Below are positions 6,368 to 13,553 of a stretch of 15,659 nucleotides of DNA, piece by piece. The stretch lies in assembly GCA_038326725.1 (NCBI GenBank), contig JBBQKI010000043.1, forward strand, positions 1-15,659, in the 5' to 3' direction. The translations under genes and the position numbers were made by a program. Origin of the DNA: JBBQKI01 sp038326725. Lineage in GTDB: Bacteria > Bacteroidota > Bacteroidia > Flavobacteriales > Flavobacteriaceae. Every line of letters begins with the position of its first letter. Position 1 is the first letter of the stretch. The notes under the pieces are model-generated. The model saw only the letters and a program-made list of their open reading frames with translations. It ran no database searches and had not been told where the DNA came from.

Positions 6368-7894
6368 TTAACGCATCATTTTGCCAAGTATCCCAAGTAC
6401 GCTGCGTATTACGGTGGGGCTTGTTATTGTTTTTAATAAAGTGTTTTGGGTGGTTCTGCCGGAAGATCTCCTGTGGGTTACTTCTCGTTCAATATCTTCT
6501 TTTTCCTTCCTGGTTTTCTCTCGGGCGGCTTCTTGATCAGCTATTTCTATTTTTCTGTTCAAAATTTCATATGCACTTTCCCTGTCTATTGCTGTATTAT
6601 ATTTTGAAATGAGTTTGGAATTGGCACAAACCTGCTGTAATTCCAAATCACTTAAAATGTCCATTCGGCTCATGGGCGCTCGCATCATTGTAGCAGCAAG
6701 TGGCGTGGGAATTCCTTTTTCGTTCAAGGCACTTACCAATGCTTCCCCTATTCCCAAAGAGGTCAATACTTCATCGGTTTTGTAGTACTCGGAAAGCGGA
6801 TAATTTTCCGCTGTAAGTTTTATTGCTTTTCTGTCATTGGCTGTAAAAGCGCGTAAGGCATGTTGGATTTTCAAACCCAATTGGCTTAATACCGCTTCGG
6901 GCACATCCGTTGGGTTTTGGGTCACGAAATATAGTCCCACGCCTTTAGAGCGAATAAGTTTTACGATGCTTTCCAATTGGTTCAGTAAAGCACTACTGGC
7001 TTCATTGAAAATAAGGTGGGCTTCATCAATAAAAATCACCAGTTCCGGCCTATCGCTATCGCCTTGCTCGGGAAAGGTGGCATAAATTTCGGCAAGCAAG
7101 CTAAGCATAAATGTTGAAAATAATTTCGGGCGATCTTGAATATCCGTTAACCTAATTATATTTATATACCCCATCCCGTTTTCATCAATACGCAAAAGAT
7201 CCGCTGGATCAAATGATGTCTCTCCAAAAAAATTATCAGCACCTTGTTGCTCGAGCTCAACTACTTTCCGTAAAATGGAGCCCGTGGAAGCTGTTGAGAT
7301 CCTGCCATAGTTTTCGGCAAACTCATCCTTTCCTTCGCCAGTGGAATACTGAAGAACTTTTTTAAAATCCTTCAAGTCCAGTAAAGGGAATTTGTTGTCA
7401 TCACAATATTTAAAAATTACTGAAACGATGCCGCTTTGGGCTTCACTTAGTTCCAGTATCCGCGAAAGCAGCACGGGACCGAACTCGCTAACCGTGGCAC
7501 GTAGCCTAATCCCGTTTTCTTCTGAAAGGGAAAGGATTTCTATTGGAAATTTTTTGGCTTGAAATGGGATGCCAATTTTTTGGCTTCGTTCATTAAGTTT
7601 TGGATTTGCATCAGCGGCCTGGGCCAACCCGCTCAAGTCACCCTTTATATCCATCAACAAAACTGGAATCCCTTTTTCCGAAAGATTTTCCGCCAACACT
7701 TGAAGGGTTTTTGTTTTTCCGGTTCCCGTTGCTCCGGCTATTAAGCCATGACGGTTTAAGGTTTTTAAGGGAATTTTCACCAAGGCATCGGTCAGGGTTT
7801 CGCCGTTAAGCATTGCGGCTCCCATCACAATAGCGTCGCCTTTTGTAGCATAACCGGTAGTGATATGATTGAAAAATTCGTCTTTGTTTGGCAT
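6368..7894 (-). CDS. HerA-like / DUF853 ATPase (helicase HerA-like domain protein)
   Basis: This is a 508-residue P-loop ATPase of the FtsK/HerA superfamily, DUF853 type. Walker A is GATGTGKT (54-61), followed by VLLMDIKGDLSGL (78-90). Walker B is LVIFIDEAH (285-293), and a sensor-like segment LYFVTQNPTDVP lies at 321-332. A basic/acidic coiled-coil-like region (450-475) precedes the C-terminus. HerA proteins are hexameric DNA translocases, but the bacterial DUF853 branch has no settled function, and no NurA nuclease partner is nearby. I place the start at the ATG complementary to 7892-7894 (MPNKDEFF). The frame stays open 53 codons further, to 8053, but that extension would contain the -7 box at 7910-7917 and overlap queE. 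The putative lipoprotein gene follows after 28 nt. Confidence 0.88.
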   Translation of the reverse strand: MPNKDEFFNHITTGYATKGDAIVMGAAMLNGETLTDALVKIPLKTLNRHGLIAGATGTGKTKTLQVLAENLSEKGIPVLLMDIKGDLSGLAQAADANPKLNERSQKIGIPFQAKKFPIEILSLSEENGIRLRATVSEFGPVLLSRILELSEAQSGIVSVIFKYCDDNKFPLLDLKDFKKVLQYSTGEGKDEFAENYGRISTASTGSILRKVVELEQQGADNFFGETSFDPADLLRIDENGMGYINIIRLTDIQDRPKLFSTFMLSLLAEIYATFPEQGDSDRPELVIFIDEAHLIFNEASSALLNQLESIVKLIRSKGVGLYFVTQNPTDVPEAVLSQLGLKIQHALRAFTANDRKAIKLTAENYPLSEYYKTDEVLTSLGIGEALVSALNEKGIPTPLAATMMRAPMSRMDILSDLELQQVCANSKLISKYNTAIDRESAYEILNRKIEIADQEAAREKTRKEKEDIEREVTHRRSSGRTTQNTLLKTITSPTVIRSVLGILGKMMR

Positions 7895-7909
7895 CTCGAA
7901 GAGTTTAGG

Positions 7910-7917
7910 CAAAAGTA
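7910..7917 (-). promoter_or_regulatory. -7 promoter box of the HerA-like gene
   Basis: CAAAAGTA on the plus strand reads TACTTTTG on the minus strand, an exact match to TAnnTTTG. It ends 15 nt before the proposed start codon. No convincing -33 TTG is at the right distance. The position supports the shorter 508-residue start. Confidence 0.5.
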
Positions 7918-8001
7918 ACAATTCAGGTTCAAGTTTGAGGGTTTGGTATAAAATTTCCAAAAAGCAAAAACCAAATTCCCTAATCGTAAATCGGTAATCC
8001 C

Positions 8002-8009
8002 TACCTTTG
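8002..8009 (+). promoter_or_regulatory. -7 promoter box of queE, giving a near-leaderless transcript
   Basis: TACCTTTG matches TAnnTTTG exactly and ends only 6 nt before the queE ATG at 8016. As transcription usually begins a few bases after this box, the mRNA would have almost no 5' leader. The -33 region lacks a clear TTG. Confidence 0.5.
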
Positions 8010-8015
8010 CCGCCT

Positions 8016-8645
8016 ATGCAAGAAGAAATAAAATTGTTGGTTGACCAAGGCACGATGCTACCTTTGATGGAAGAATTCTATACCATTCAAGGCGAGGGTT
8101 TTCATAAAGGCACAGCGGCCTATTTTATCCGCGTGGGTGGTTGCGACGTGGGCTGCCATTGGTGCGATGTAAAAGAAAGCTGGAACGCGGAGCTGCACCC
8201 GCCAACGCATATAGTTTCTATTGCTGAAAATGCCTCAAAATATTCAAAAACTATTGTCATCACCGGCGGCGAACCGTTGACATGGAATATGGACCCGCTA
8301 ACGAAAATGCTTAAAGAAAAAGGGATGCAGGTTCACATCGAAACTTCCGGAGCCTATCCGTTAACCGGGATTTGGGACTGGATTTGCCTTTCTCCAAAAA
8401 AAAACAAATTGCCCACAAAAGCTATTTATGAGGTTGCTCAAGAACTAAAGGTGATAGTTTTCAATAATGATGATTTCCGTTTTGCGGAAGAGCAAGCTGC
8501 CAAGGTTAATGAAAATTGCATCTTGTACTTACAACCCGAATGGAGCAAGCGTGAAAAAATGACGCCCTTAATTGTGGATTACGTAATGGAAAATCCTAAA
8601 TGGAAGGTTTCCCTACAACTACATAAATATTTGAATATTCCTTAA
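8016..8645 (+). CDS. queE: 7-carboxy-7-deazaguanine synthase QueE (radical SAM)
   Basis: QueE converts 6-carboxy-tetrahydropterin to 7-carboxy-7-deazaguanine, a step towards preQ0 and queuosine in tRNA. This 209-residue protein shows the radical SAM cluster motif CDVGCHWC (Cys43, Cys47, Cys50; CxxxCxxC), the SAM-binding GGEPL (84-88), the substrate region EEFYTIQGEGFHKGTAAYF (19-37) and HIETSGAYPL (107-116). I chose the ATG at 8016 (MQEEIKLL). An upstream TTG in frame (8007) lies inside the -7 box and is unlikely. Near the C-terminus it reads QLHKYLNIP, where relatives I recall read QTHK. queC, queD and queF are not in the window. The gene is divergent from the HerA-like gene and converges on the DUF2911 gene with interlocked stop codons. 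Confidence 0.95.
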   Translation: MQEEIKLLVDQGTMLPLMEEFYTIQGEGFHKGTAAYFIRVGGCDVGCHWCDVKESWNAELHPPTHIVSIAENASKYSKTIVITGGEPLTWNMDPLTKMLKEKGMQVHIETSGAYPLTGIWDWICLSPKKNKLPTKAIYEVAQELKVIVFNNDDFRFAEEQAAKVNENCILYLQPEWSKREKMTPLIVDYVMENPKWKVSLQLHKYLNIP

Positions 8646-9187
8646 ATATTCTTGAAAGGGACTTCAACATAAGCATTGTCCCATCCAATTAATAGGGTAG
8701 TGCCATCGCTTTCGGGACGAAAAATCATAGAAAGGGATTCAATGGGCGCGGCGGCATCACGTGCTGGCACGCTAATGCGGACAATATCTTTTTCCTCTTT
8801 GTAACTGTATGCGCCCCACGTGTTCATATCGGCATTAATGATGACTGTCCACATTTCCTCGCCCGGAATAGTGTAGAGGGTGTAGGTGCCCGGCTCCAAG
8901 GTTTTATTGCCCACACTCATTTTTTTGTACAATGTAAGTTCGGTAGCTTCATTTGCCCCGGTACGCCACACTTCGCCGAAAGGTACAAGTTCACCAAATA
9001 TTTTGCGGCCATTTTTTTGAGGGCGGCTGTAAATCACACGTGCCATCGGCGCAGTTTTCCTGTCCGCTTGTGCCATAGCTAAATCCATGGGAGAGGCATC
9101 TATTTTAGGGAAAGTTTGTGCGTGGGTAGTTTCTGAAATAAAAAGGGAAATGATTACTATTAAAAAGGAGAGTTTAAATGATTTCAT
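8642..9187 (-). CDS. Secreted DUF2911 domain protein
   Basis: This is a 181-residue protein with a clear Sec signal peptide: basic MKSFK, a hydrophobic core (about 7-17), and an Ala-x-Ala-like cleavage site after THA (position 23). The mature protein is a DUF2911 domain. Its recognisable segments are IDASPMDLAMAQADRKTAPMARVIYSRPQKNGRKIFG (about 29-65), the LVPFGEVWRTGANEATEL stretch (about 67-84), LEPGTYTLYTIP (about 95-106) and WTVIINADMNTWGAYSYKEEKD. The family is common in Bacteroidota as secreted proteins of unknown function. The frame can be extended upstream by 12 codons to 9223, but the ATG at 9185-9187 gives a textbook signal peptide, and the -7 box at 9221-9228 lies upstream of it and inside that extension. 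Its stop shares TTAA (8642-8645) with the queE stop. Confidence 0.9.
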   Translation of the reverse strand: MKSFKLSFLIVIISLFISETTHAQTFPKIDASPMDLAMAQADRKTAPMARVIYSRPQKNGRKIFGELVPFGEVWRTGANEATELTLYKKMSVGNKTLEPGTYTLYTIPGEEMWTVIINADMNTWGAYSYKEEKDIVRISVPARDAAAPIESLSMIFRPESDGTTLLIGWDNAYVEVPFKNI

Positions 9188-9220
9188 GATGTATAGTTTT
9201 TTAAAATTTAAAGTCATTTC

Positions 9221-9228
9221 CAAAAATA
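9221..9228 (-). promoter_or_regulatory. -7 promoter box of the DUF2911 gene
   Basis: CAAAAATA on the plus strand reads TATTTTTG on the minus strand, fitting TAnnTTTG. It ends 33 nt before the start codon. In AT-rich DNA one such match is weak evidence alone. The nearest -33 TTG is 25 nt away, longer than usual. Confidence 0.4.
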
Positions 9229-9290
9229 TTAATTTTTATGAATAATTATGGAACAATAACGTTATTTCAATAATTAAAAGTATAAAAGAA

Positions 9291-9339
9291 GGCTTGAAAT
9301 TTTATATAAAAAAACCTTTCTTTCAAACCGCTTTTTTTT
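9291..9339 (+). other. Possible hairpin with T-run in the DUF2911-gyrB intergenic region
   Basis: GGCTTGAAA (9291-9299) can pair with TTTCAAACC (9321-9329) with one C/A mismatch, and a CGC plus eight T follow on the plus strand. The loop is long (21 nt) and AT-rich. No plus-strand gene precedes it, so if it is a terminator it would end an unannotated short RNA. It could be chance. Confidence 0.2.
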
Positions 9340-9407
9340 CACACTATTTTGTTGATAACTTAAGGCTCGTGAATATCCGAAACCCTATATTTCATTGGGG
9401 TTTTTGT

Positions 9408-9415
9408 TATATTTG
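9408..9415 (+). promoter_or_regulatory. -7 promoter box of gyrB
   Basis: TATATTTG matches TAnnTTTG and lies 39 nt before the gyrB ATG. The region upstream is AT-rich without a TTG at the ideal distance. Its position inside the in-frame extension of gyrB that begins at a TTG (9395) argues against that longer start. Confidence 0.55.
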
Positions 9416-9454
9416 CTGGTTTCCATTTTATTTGAAAAACAATATAAAAATTTT

Positions 9455-11395
9455 ATGAGCGAAGAACAAAAAAAAGGCAGTTACGGGGCCGATAGCATTC
9501 AGGCGTTAGAGGGGATGGAGCATGTGCGCATGCGCCCATCAATGTACATTGGAGATACCGGAACCCGTGGCTTGCACCATTTGGTTTATGAAGTGGTGGA
9601 CAACTCCATTGATGAAGCCATGGGCGGCCATTGCGACAAAATAGATATTTGGATAAACGAAGACAATTCGGTTACGGTAAAAGATAACGGCCGGGGAATT
9701 CCGGTAGACCTTCACAAAAAAGAAAATGTTTCCGCGCTTGAGGTGGTAATGACCAAAATTGGGGCAGGGGGAAAATTCGATAAAGATTCCTATAAAGTCT
9801 CCGGAGGATTGCACGGCGTTGGAGTTTCCGTGGTGAACGCGCTTTCCGAAAACCTGAAAGCCACTGTATACCGGGATGGCAAAATCTGGCAACAGGAATA
9901 TAAAAAAGGGAAATCGCAATATCCTGTGAAAAGTGTTGGCGAATCCGATGATAGGGGAACTGTAGTAACTTTTTCGCCCGATGTCTCCATTTTCCAACAA
10001 ACCATCGAGTTCAGTTACGATACCCTTGCCGGAAGGATGCGCGAGCTTTCTTATTTGAACAAGGGCATCACCATTACGTTAACAGACAAAAGGGATGTTA
10101 ACGAAGACGGAAGTTTTGCCTCGGAAGTTTTTTACAGTACAGAAGGTCTAAAGGAATTTATCCGTTTTTTGGACGGAAACCGCGAGCCTATTATCAAGGA
10201 TATCATTTCGTTGGAATCGGAAAAAAACGATATTCCAGTGGAAGTGGCAATGACTTATAATTCCTCGTTCACAGAAAATTTACATTCCTATGTGAATAAT
10301 ATCAACACCCACGAAGGCGGAACCCATTTAGCGGGTTTCCGAAGGGGGCTGACCACTACTTTGAAAAAATATGCCGATGCCTCGGGGATGCTCGACAAGT
10401 TAAAATTTGAAATATCGGGCGACGATTTCCGTGAAGGTTTAACCGCAATTGTTTCGGTGAAAGTTGCTGAGCCTCAGTTTGAGGGACAGACCAAAACCAA
10501 GCTGGGCAACCGCGAAGTGACCGCTGCCGTAAGCCAAGCGGTTTCCGAAATGCTGACCGATTATTTGGAAGAACACCCCGATGATGCGAAAATAATTGTT
10601 CAAAAAGTGGTGTTAGCTGCGCAAGCCAGGCATGCGGCTAATAAGGCCCGCGAGATGGTGCAGCGCAAAACCGTGATGAGCATTGGCGGCCTTCCGGGGA
10701 AATTATCGGATTGTTCCGAACAAGATCCTTCAAAATGTGAAGTATTTTTGGTTGAGGGAGATTCCGCAGGAGGTACCGCAAAACAAGGGCGGGATAGGGC
10801 TTTTCAAGCTATAATGCCATTAAGGGGAAAAATCCTGAACGTGGAAAAAGCAATGCAGCACAAGGTTTTTGAAAACGAAGAAATCCGAAATATCTATACT
10901 GCACTTGGGGTTACTATTGGTACCGAAGAAGACAGCAAGGCCCTCAACCTTCAAAAATTGAGGTACCATAAAGTGGTTATAATGTGTGATGCCGATGTTG
11001 ACGGGAGTCATATTTCCACTTTGATTTTGACTTTCTTTTTCCGATATATGAAGGATTTGGTAGAGGCCGGGCACGTTTACATCGCCACGCCCCCGCTTTA
11101 TTTGGTAAAAAAGGGCGCAAAGAAAGCTTACGCTTGGAATGATAAAGACCGTGATATGATAAACGAACAATTTGGAGGCAGTGCTACCATACAGCGGTAT
11201 AAAGGTTTGGGGGAAATGAATGCCGAACAACTTTGGGACACCACCATGAACCCAGAATTTAGAACGTTGCGCAGGGTTGCGATTGATAATGGTACCGAGG
11301 CGGACAGGATTTTTTCAATGCTGATGGGCGATGAAGTACCGCCAAGGCGTGAATTTATAGAGAAGAATGCCGTTTATGCAAATATTGATGCGTAA
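9455..11395 (+). CDS. gyrB: DNA gyrase subunit B
   Basis: GyrB is the ATPase subunit of DNA gyrase (A2B2), which introduces negative supercoils. It is 646 residues from the ATG at 9455 (MSEEQKKGSYGADSI). The GHKL ATPase domain shows EVVDNSIDEA with catalytic Glu47 and Mg-binding Asn50, DNGRGIP (77-83) and GGLHGVG (117-123). The transducer domain carries the QTKTKLGN loop (345-352). The TOPRIM domain has EGDSAGG (434-440) and DADVDGSH (512-519). The C-terminal signature RYKGLGEMNAEQLW follows. The length is that of the compact GyrB type without the insertion seen in E. coli (804 residues). ParE is the main alternative, but the size and the TKTKLGN and DPSKCEVFLVEGDSAGG contexts fit GyrB. An in-frame TTG at 9395 would add 20 residues, but that extension contains the promoter box. 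A terminator follows. Confidence 0.96.
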   Translation: MSEEQKKGSYGADSIQALEGMEHVRMRPSMYIGDTGTRGLHHLVYEVVDNSIDEAMGGHCDKIDIWINEDNSVTVKDNGRGIPVDLHKKENVSALEVVMTKIGAGGKFDKDSYKVSGGLHGVGVSVVNALSENLKATVYRDGKIWQQEYKKGKSQYPVKSVGESDDRGTVVTFSPDVSIFQQTIEFSYDTLAGRMRELSYLNKGITITLTDKRDVNEDGSFASEVFYSTEGLKEFIRFLDGNREPIIKDIISLESEKNDIPVEVAMTYNSSFTENLHSYVNNINTHEGGTHLAGFRRGLTTTLKKYADASGMLDKLKFEISGDDFREGLTAIVSVKVAEPQFEGQTKTKLGNREVTAAVSQAVSEMLTDYLEEHPDDAKIIVQKVVLAAQARHAANKAREMVQRKTVMSIGGLPGKLSDCSEQDPSKCEVFLVEGDSAGGTAKQGRDRAFQAIMPLRGKILNVEKAMQHKVFENEEIRNIYTALGVTIGTEEDSKALNLQKLRYHKVVIMCDADVDGSHISTLILTFFFRYMKDLVEAGHVYIATPPLYLVKKGAKKAYAWNDKDRDMINEQFGGSATIQRYKGLGEMNAEQLWDTTMNPEFRTLRRVAIDNGTEADRIFSMLMGDEVPPRREFIEKNAVYANIDA

Positions 11396-11420
11396 AGCCC
11401 CCTAACCCCCTAAGGGAGGA
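11396..11420 (+). repeat. C-rich/G-rich intergenic repeat of flavobacterial type
   Basis: Directly after the gyrB stop are two runs of five or more C separated by TAA, then CTAAGGGAGG. The order (C-run, TAA, C-run, then G-run) resembles a short palindromic repeat that I recall seeing scattered between genes in Flavobacteriaceae. Only one copy is visible in this window, so I cannot show that it is repeated here. Confidence 0.4.
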
Positions 11421-11432
11421 TTTTCAAAATTT

Positions 11433-11463
11433 AAAGGCTCTCGTTTTGGGAGTCTTTTTTTTT
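11433..11463 (+). terminator. Rho-independent terminator of gyrB
   Basis: A 10-bp stem (AAAGGCTCTC, 11433-11442, with GGGAGTCTTT, 11448-11457), including two G-U pairs, closes a GTTTT loop. The run of T continues to 11463. It lies 38 nt past the gyrB stop and ahead of the lipoprotein gene. Confidence 0.75.
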
Positions 11464-11484
11464 ATTTTTATCAAATTGTTTAAA

Positions 11485-12333
11485 ATGAATTTAGCCTCAT
11501 CCAAAAAAATAGGTTTTTTGCTTTTAGTAGGTTTGCTTATTTCTGCCTGCAATACAAATTCGAGAGATTTAAAAGTTTCCAAAACTGTATCTCTTACTGT
11601 TTTCCAAAAGGATTCCATTGTAGAAAATGTTATCTATTCATTGCGGAATTATGGTCTTAATTCACAGAAAAGAAGAGATGCTTTGGATAGTGCAATTGTA
11701 AAATATCCAACTATTGCAAATTTCCAGCAACAACGCGCAATGCCATTTTATAAAGAAGATAAAGATGAGATAGGCCATCCTTTTTTGGAAAAAGCTGCTC
11801 AATTAGATCCTCAAAAATATTTGGACTATAAAGGCTTTATGGAGTGCATTTTCTCAAAAAATTATAAAGTTGCCATCGCTGATTTTAAGAAATATTTGAA
11901 AATGTTTGGGGATGGTTATATAATGGACCACACGTATTATTTTTACATCGGGATAAGTTATCTGCAACTAAATGAATTTGAAAAAGCAAAGATTTATTTG
12001 GATAAAAGCATCGCTCAAATAGAGGCAAAGAGTGAACGGGAATGGGTTCATCATTTGGATTTAATGTATTTGGGAATTGCAAATATGGAATTGGGTGATT
12101 GTGAAAACGCTATAAAAGCATTTGACGAAGCACTGAATAAATATCCAAGTTTTGGTGATGTAAAATTCTATAAAGCAGGTTGTCTCTTTAAATTAGGAAA
12201 AAGCGAAGAAGCGCTGAAATTATTTCACGAAGCAAAAGAAGATATTGGAAAAGGTAATACAATCAATGAAGACAATGTGATTTATGAACGCTATCCTTAC
12301 CAAGTTCGCAAGGATTGGTTTGGGAATCATTAA
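11485..12333 (+). CDS. TPR-containing lipoprotein
   Basis: This is a 282-residue protein with a good lipoprotein signal peptide: basic SSKK (5-8), hydrophobic core (9-19), and lipobox LISAC with Cys22 as the lipidated residue. The mature part is helical with degenerate TPR units at about 79-112, 113-146 and 150-184. Clearer units lie at 192-225 (MYLGIANMELGDCENAIKAF, then DEALNKYPS) and 226-255 (VKFYKAGCLFKLGKSEEALKLF). TPR lipoproteins of Bacteroidota are usually scaffolds in the outer membrane or periplasm, and nothing here names the partner. The start at 11485 (MNLASSKK) is chosen over an upstream TTG (11446), which lies inside the gyrB terminator hairpin. It lies between gyrB and mdh, each with its own promoter or terminator, so it is probably a single-gene unit. 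No promoter box was found. Confidence 0.82.
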   Translation: MNLASSKKIGFLLLVGLLISACNTNSRDLKVSKTVSLTVFQKDSIVENVIYSLRNYGLNSQKRRDALDSAIVKYPTIANFQQQRAMPFYKEDKDEIGHPFLEKAAQLDPQKYLDYKGFMECIFSKNYKVAIADFKKYLKMFGDGYIMDHTYYFYIGISYLQLNEFEKAKIYLDKSIAQIEAKSEREWVHHLDLMYLGIANMELGDCENAIKAFDEALNKYPSFGDVKFYKAGCLFKLGKSEEALKLFHEAKEDIGKGNTINEDNVIYERYPYQVRKDWFGNH

Positions 12334-12396
12334 GTTGTTTTTAAATAATTCCTTGGGTTTTTAACCCTTATTACCATTATTTTAAGCAGATATTGG

Positions 12397-12404
12397 TACT
12401 TTTG
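12397..12404 (+). promoter_or_regulatory. -7 promoter box of mdh
   Basis: TACTTTTG matches TAnnTTTG and lies 88 nt before the mdh ATG, giving a fairly long AT-rich leader. No TTG is at the ideal -33 distance. Upstream, GGGTT/AACCC (12355-12367) can form a weak 5-bp hairpin that may help end the preceding transcript. Confidence 0.5.
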
Positions 12405-12492
12405 TGCAACTTTTAATTCTTATGATATTTGAATCTGAAAAATAAGATTTACCATTCAATAAAAAATTTAATAATCAATAACAATTAATTAA

Positions 12493-13413
12493 ATGAAAAT
12501 AACAATAGTTGGCGCAGGTGCCGTGGGTGCAAGTTGTGCAGAGTATATCGCCATTAAAAATTTTGCGAGTGAAGTTGTCCTTGTGGATATTAAAGAAGGC
12601 TATGCCGAGGGCAAGGCGATGGACTTGATGCAAACCGCTTCATTGAACGGTTTTGACACTAAAATTTCAGGTTCCACAAATGATTATTCAAAAACTGCCG
12701 GAAGCCACATTGTGGTAATCACCAGTGGCATTCCACGAAAACCGGGGATGACACGGGAAGAATTGATAGGCATTAATGCCGGGATCGTAAAAGAAGTTTC
12801 TTCGAACCTTGTTAAACATTCGCCCGATACAATTATAATCGTGGTCAGCAATCCTATGGATACAATGACCTATTTGGTTCATAAATCAACAAAACTTCCC
12901 AAAAACCGAATCATCGGGATGGGCGGGGCTTTGGATAGCGCCCGTTTCAAATACCGTTTAGCCGAAGCTTTGAATTGCCCACAATCTGATGTGGATGGTT
13001 TGGTTATCGGTGGCCACAGCGATACAGGCATGGTGCCTTTAACGCGTTTGGCTACCCGAAATAGTATTCCGGTTTCCCAATTCATTTCCGACAAAAAATT
13101 GGAAGAAGTTATGGAAGAAACCAAAGTTGGGGGCGCAACCTTGACCAAATTATTGGGTACTTCTGCCTGGTACGCTCCGGGAGCAGCGGTTTCATCACTG
13201 GTGCAGTCCATTGCCTGCGACCAGAAAAAAATGTTCGCTTGTTCCGTGATGTTGAATGGCGAATATGGAATGGATGATATTTGTATTGGTGTTCCCGTTA
13301 TTCTTGGTAAAAATGGAATCGAAAAAATTGTGGAACTTGAACTCAACGATGCCGAAAAAGCAATCATGAAAGAAAGCGCAAAGGGTGTTCGGGACGTGAA
13401 CGATTTATTATAA
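12493..13413 (+). CDS. mdh: Malate dehydrogenase (NAD-dependent, LDH-like type)
   Basis: Malate dehydrogenase interconverts malate and oxaloacetate with NAD in the TCA cycle. The 306 residues give a normal length. The Rossmann entry is GAGAVG (7-12) with Asp32 at the end of the second strand, which favours NAD over NADP. Substrate-binding arginines lie at Arg82 and Arg88 in PRKPGMTREEL (81-91). Then come Asn120 in VSNPMD (118-123), Asp148 and Arg151 in GGALDSARF (144-152), and catalytic His175 in GGHSDTGM (173-180). Arg82 next to Lys83 in the mobile loop is typical of malate, rather than lactate, dehydrogenases of this fold. The ATG at 12493 is the first Met before the glycine motif. A terminator follows 20 nt after the stop. 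The identification is secure. Confidence 0.96.
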   Translation: MKITIVGAGAVGASCAEYIAIKNFASEVVLVDIKEGYAEGKAMDLMQTASLNGFDTKISGSTNDYSKTAGSHIVVITSGIPRKPGMTREELIGINAGIVKEVSSNLVKHSPDTIIIVVSNPMDTMTYLVHKSTKLPKNRIIGMGGALDSARFKYRLAEALNCPQSDVDGLVIGGHSDTGMVPLTRLATRNSIPVSQFISDKKLEEVMEETKVGGATLTKLLGTSAWYAPGAAVSSLVQSIACDQKKMFACSVMLNGEYGMDDICIGVPVILGKNGIEKIVELELNDAEKAIMKESAKGVRDVNDLL

Positions 13414-13433
13414 AATTATCTTCATAAACTATT

Positions 13434-13464
13434 AAAAAAAAGCCGCGGTCAGCGGTTTTTTTTT
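13434..13464 (+). terminator. Rho-independent terminator of mdh
   Basis: CCGC (13443-13446) pairs with GCGG (13452-13455) across a GGTCA loop. The stem is extended by a G-U pair and a run of A on the left (13434-13441) against nine T on the right (13456-13464). It lies 20 nt past the mdh stop. The long A-T extension means it could act in both directions. Confidence 0.8.
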
Positions 13465-13487
13465 GTTAAGCATTTCAAAAAAAAATA

Positions 13488-13518
13488 TTGGCATTTCCTT
13501 TTTGAAAACCTATATTTG
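13488..13518 (+). promoter_or_regulatory. Promoter of secDF (Bacteroidota type)
   Basis: TATATTTG (13511-13518) matches TAnnTTTG, with TTG (13488-13490) 20 nt upstream as the -33 element. The ATG follows 35 nt after the -7 box. This and the ffh promoter are the two most complete promoters in the window. Confidence 0.7.
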
Positions 13519-13553
13519 CACGTTTCAAAAAAAATTATCTAAAGAACCACAGA

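Noticed and set aside
8007..8015. TTG start for queE
   Set aside because: It overlaps the -7 box TACCTTTG, and the ATG at 8016 gives an N-terminus like those recalled for relatives.
7895..8053. Upstream extension of the HerA-like protein by 53 residues
   Set aside because: It would contain a -7 box for its own gene and overlap the start of queE. The MPNKDEFF start is better supported.
9350..9358. DnaA box upstream of gyrB, hinting at a replication origin
   Set aside because: A single site with one mismatch, with no dnaA gene and no cluster of boxes. Chance is the simplest explanation.
9395..9454. TTG start for gyrB adding 20 hydrophobic residues
   Set aside because: The extension contains the -7 box and would put a hydrophobic N-terminus on a cytosolic enzyme.
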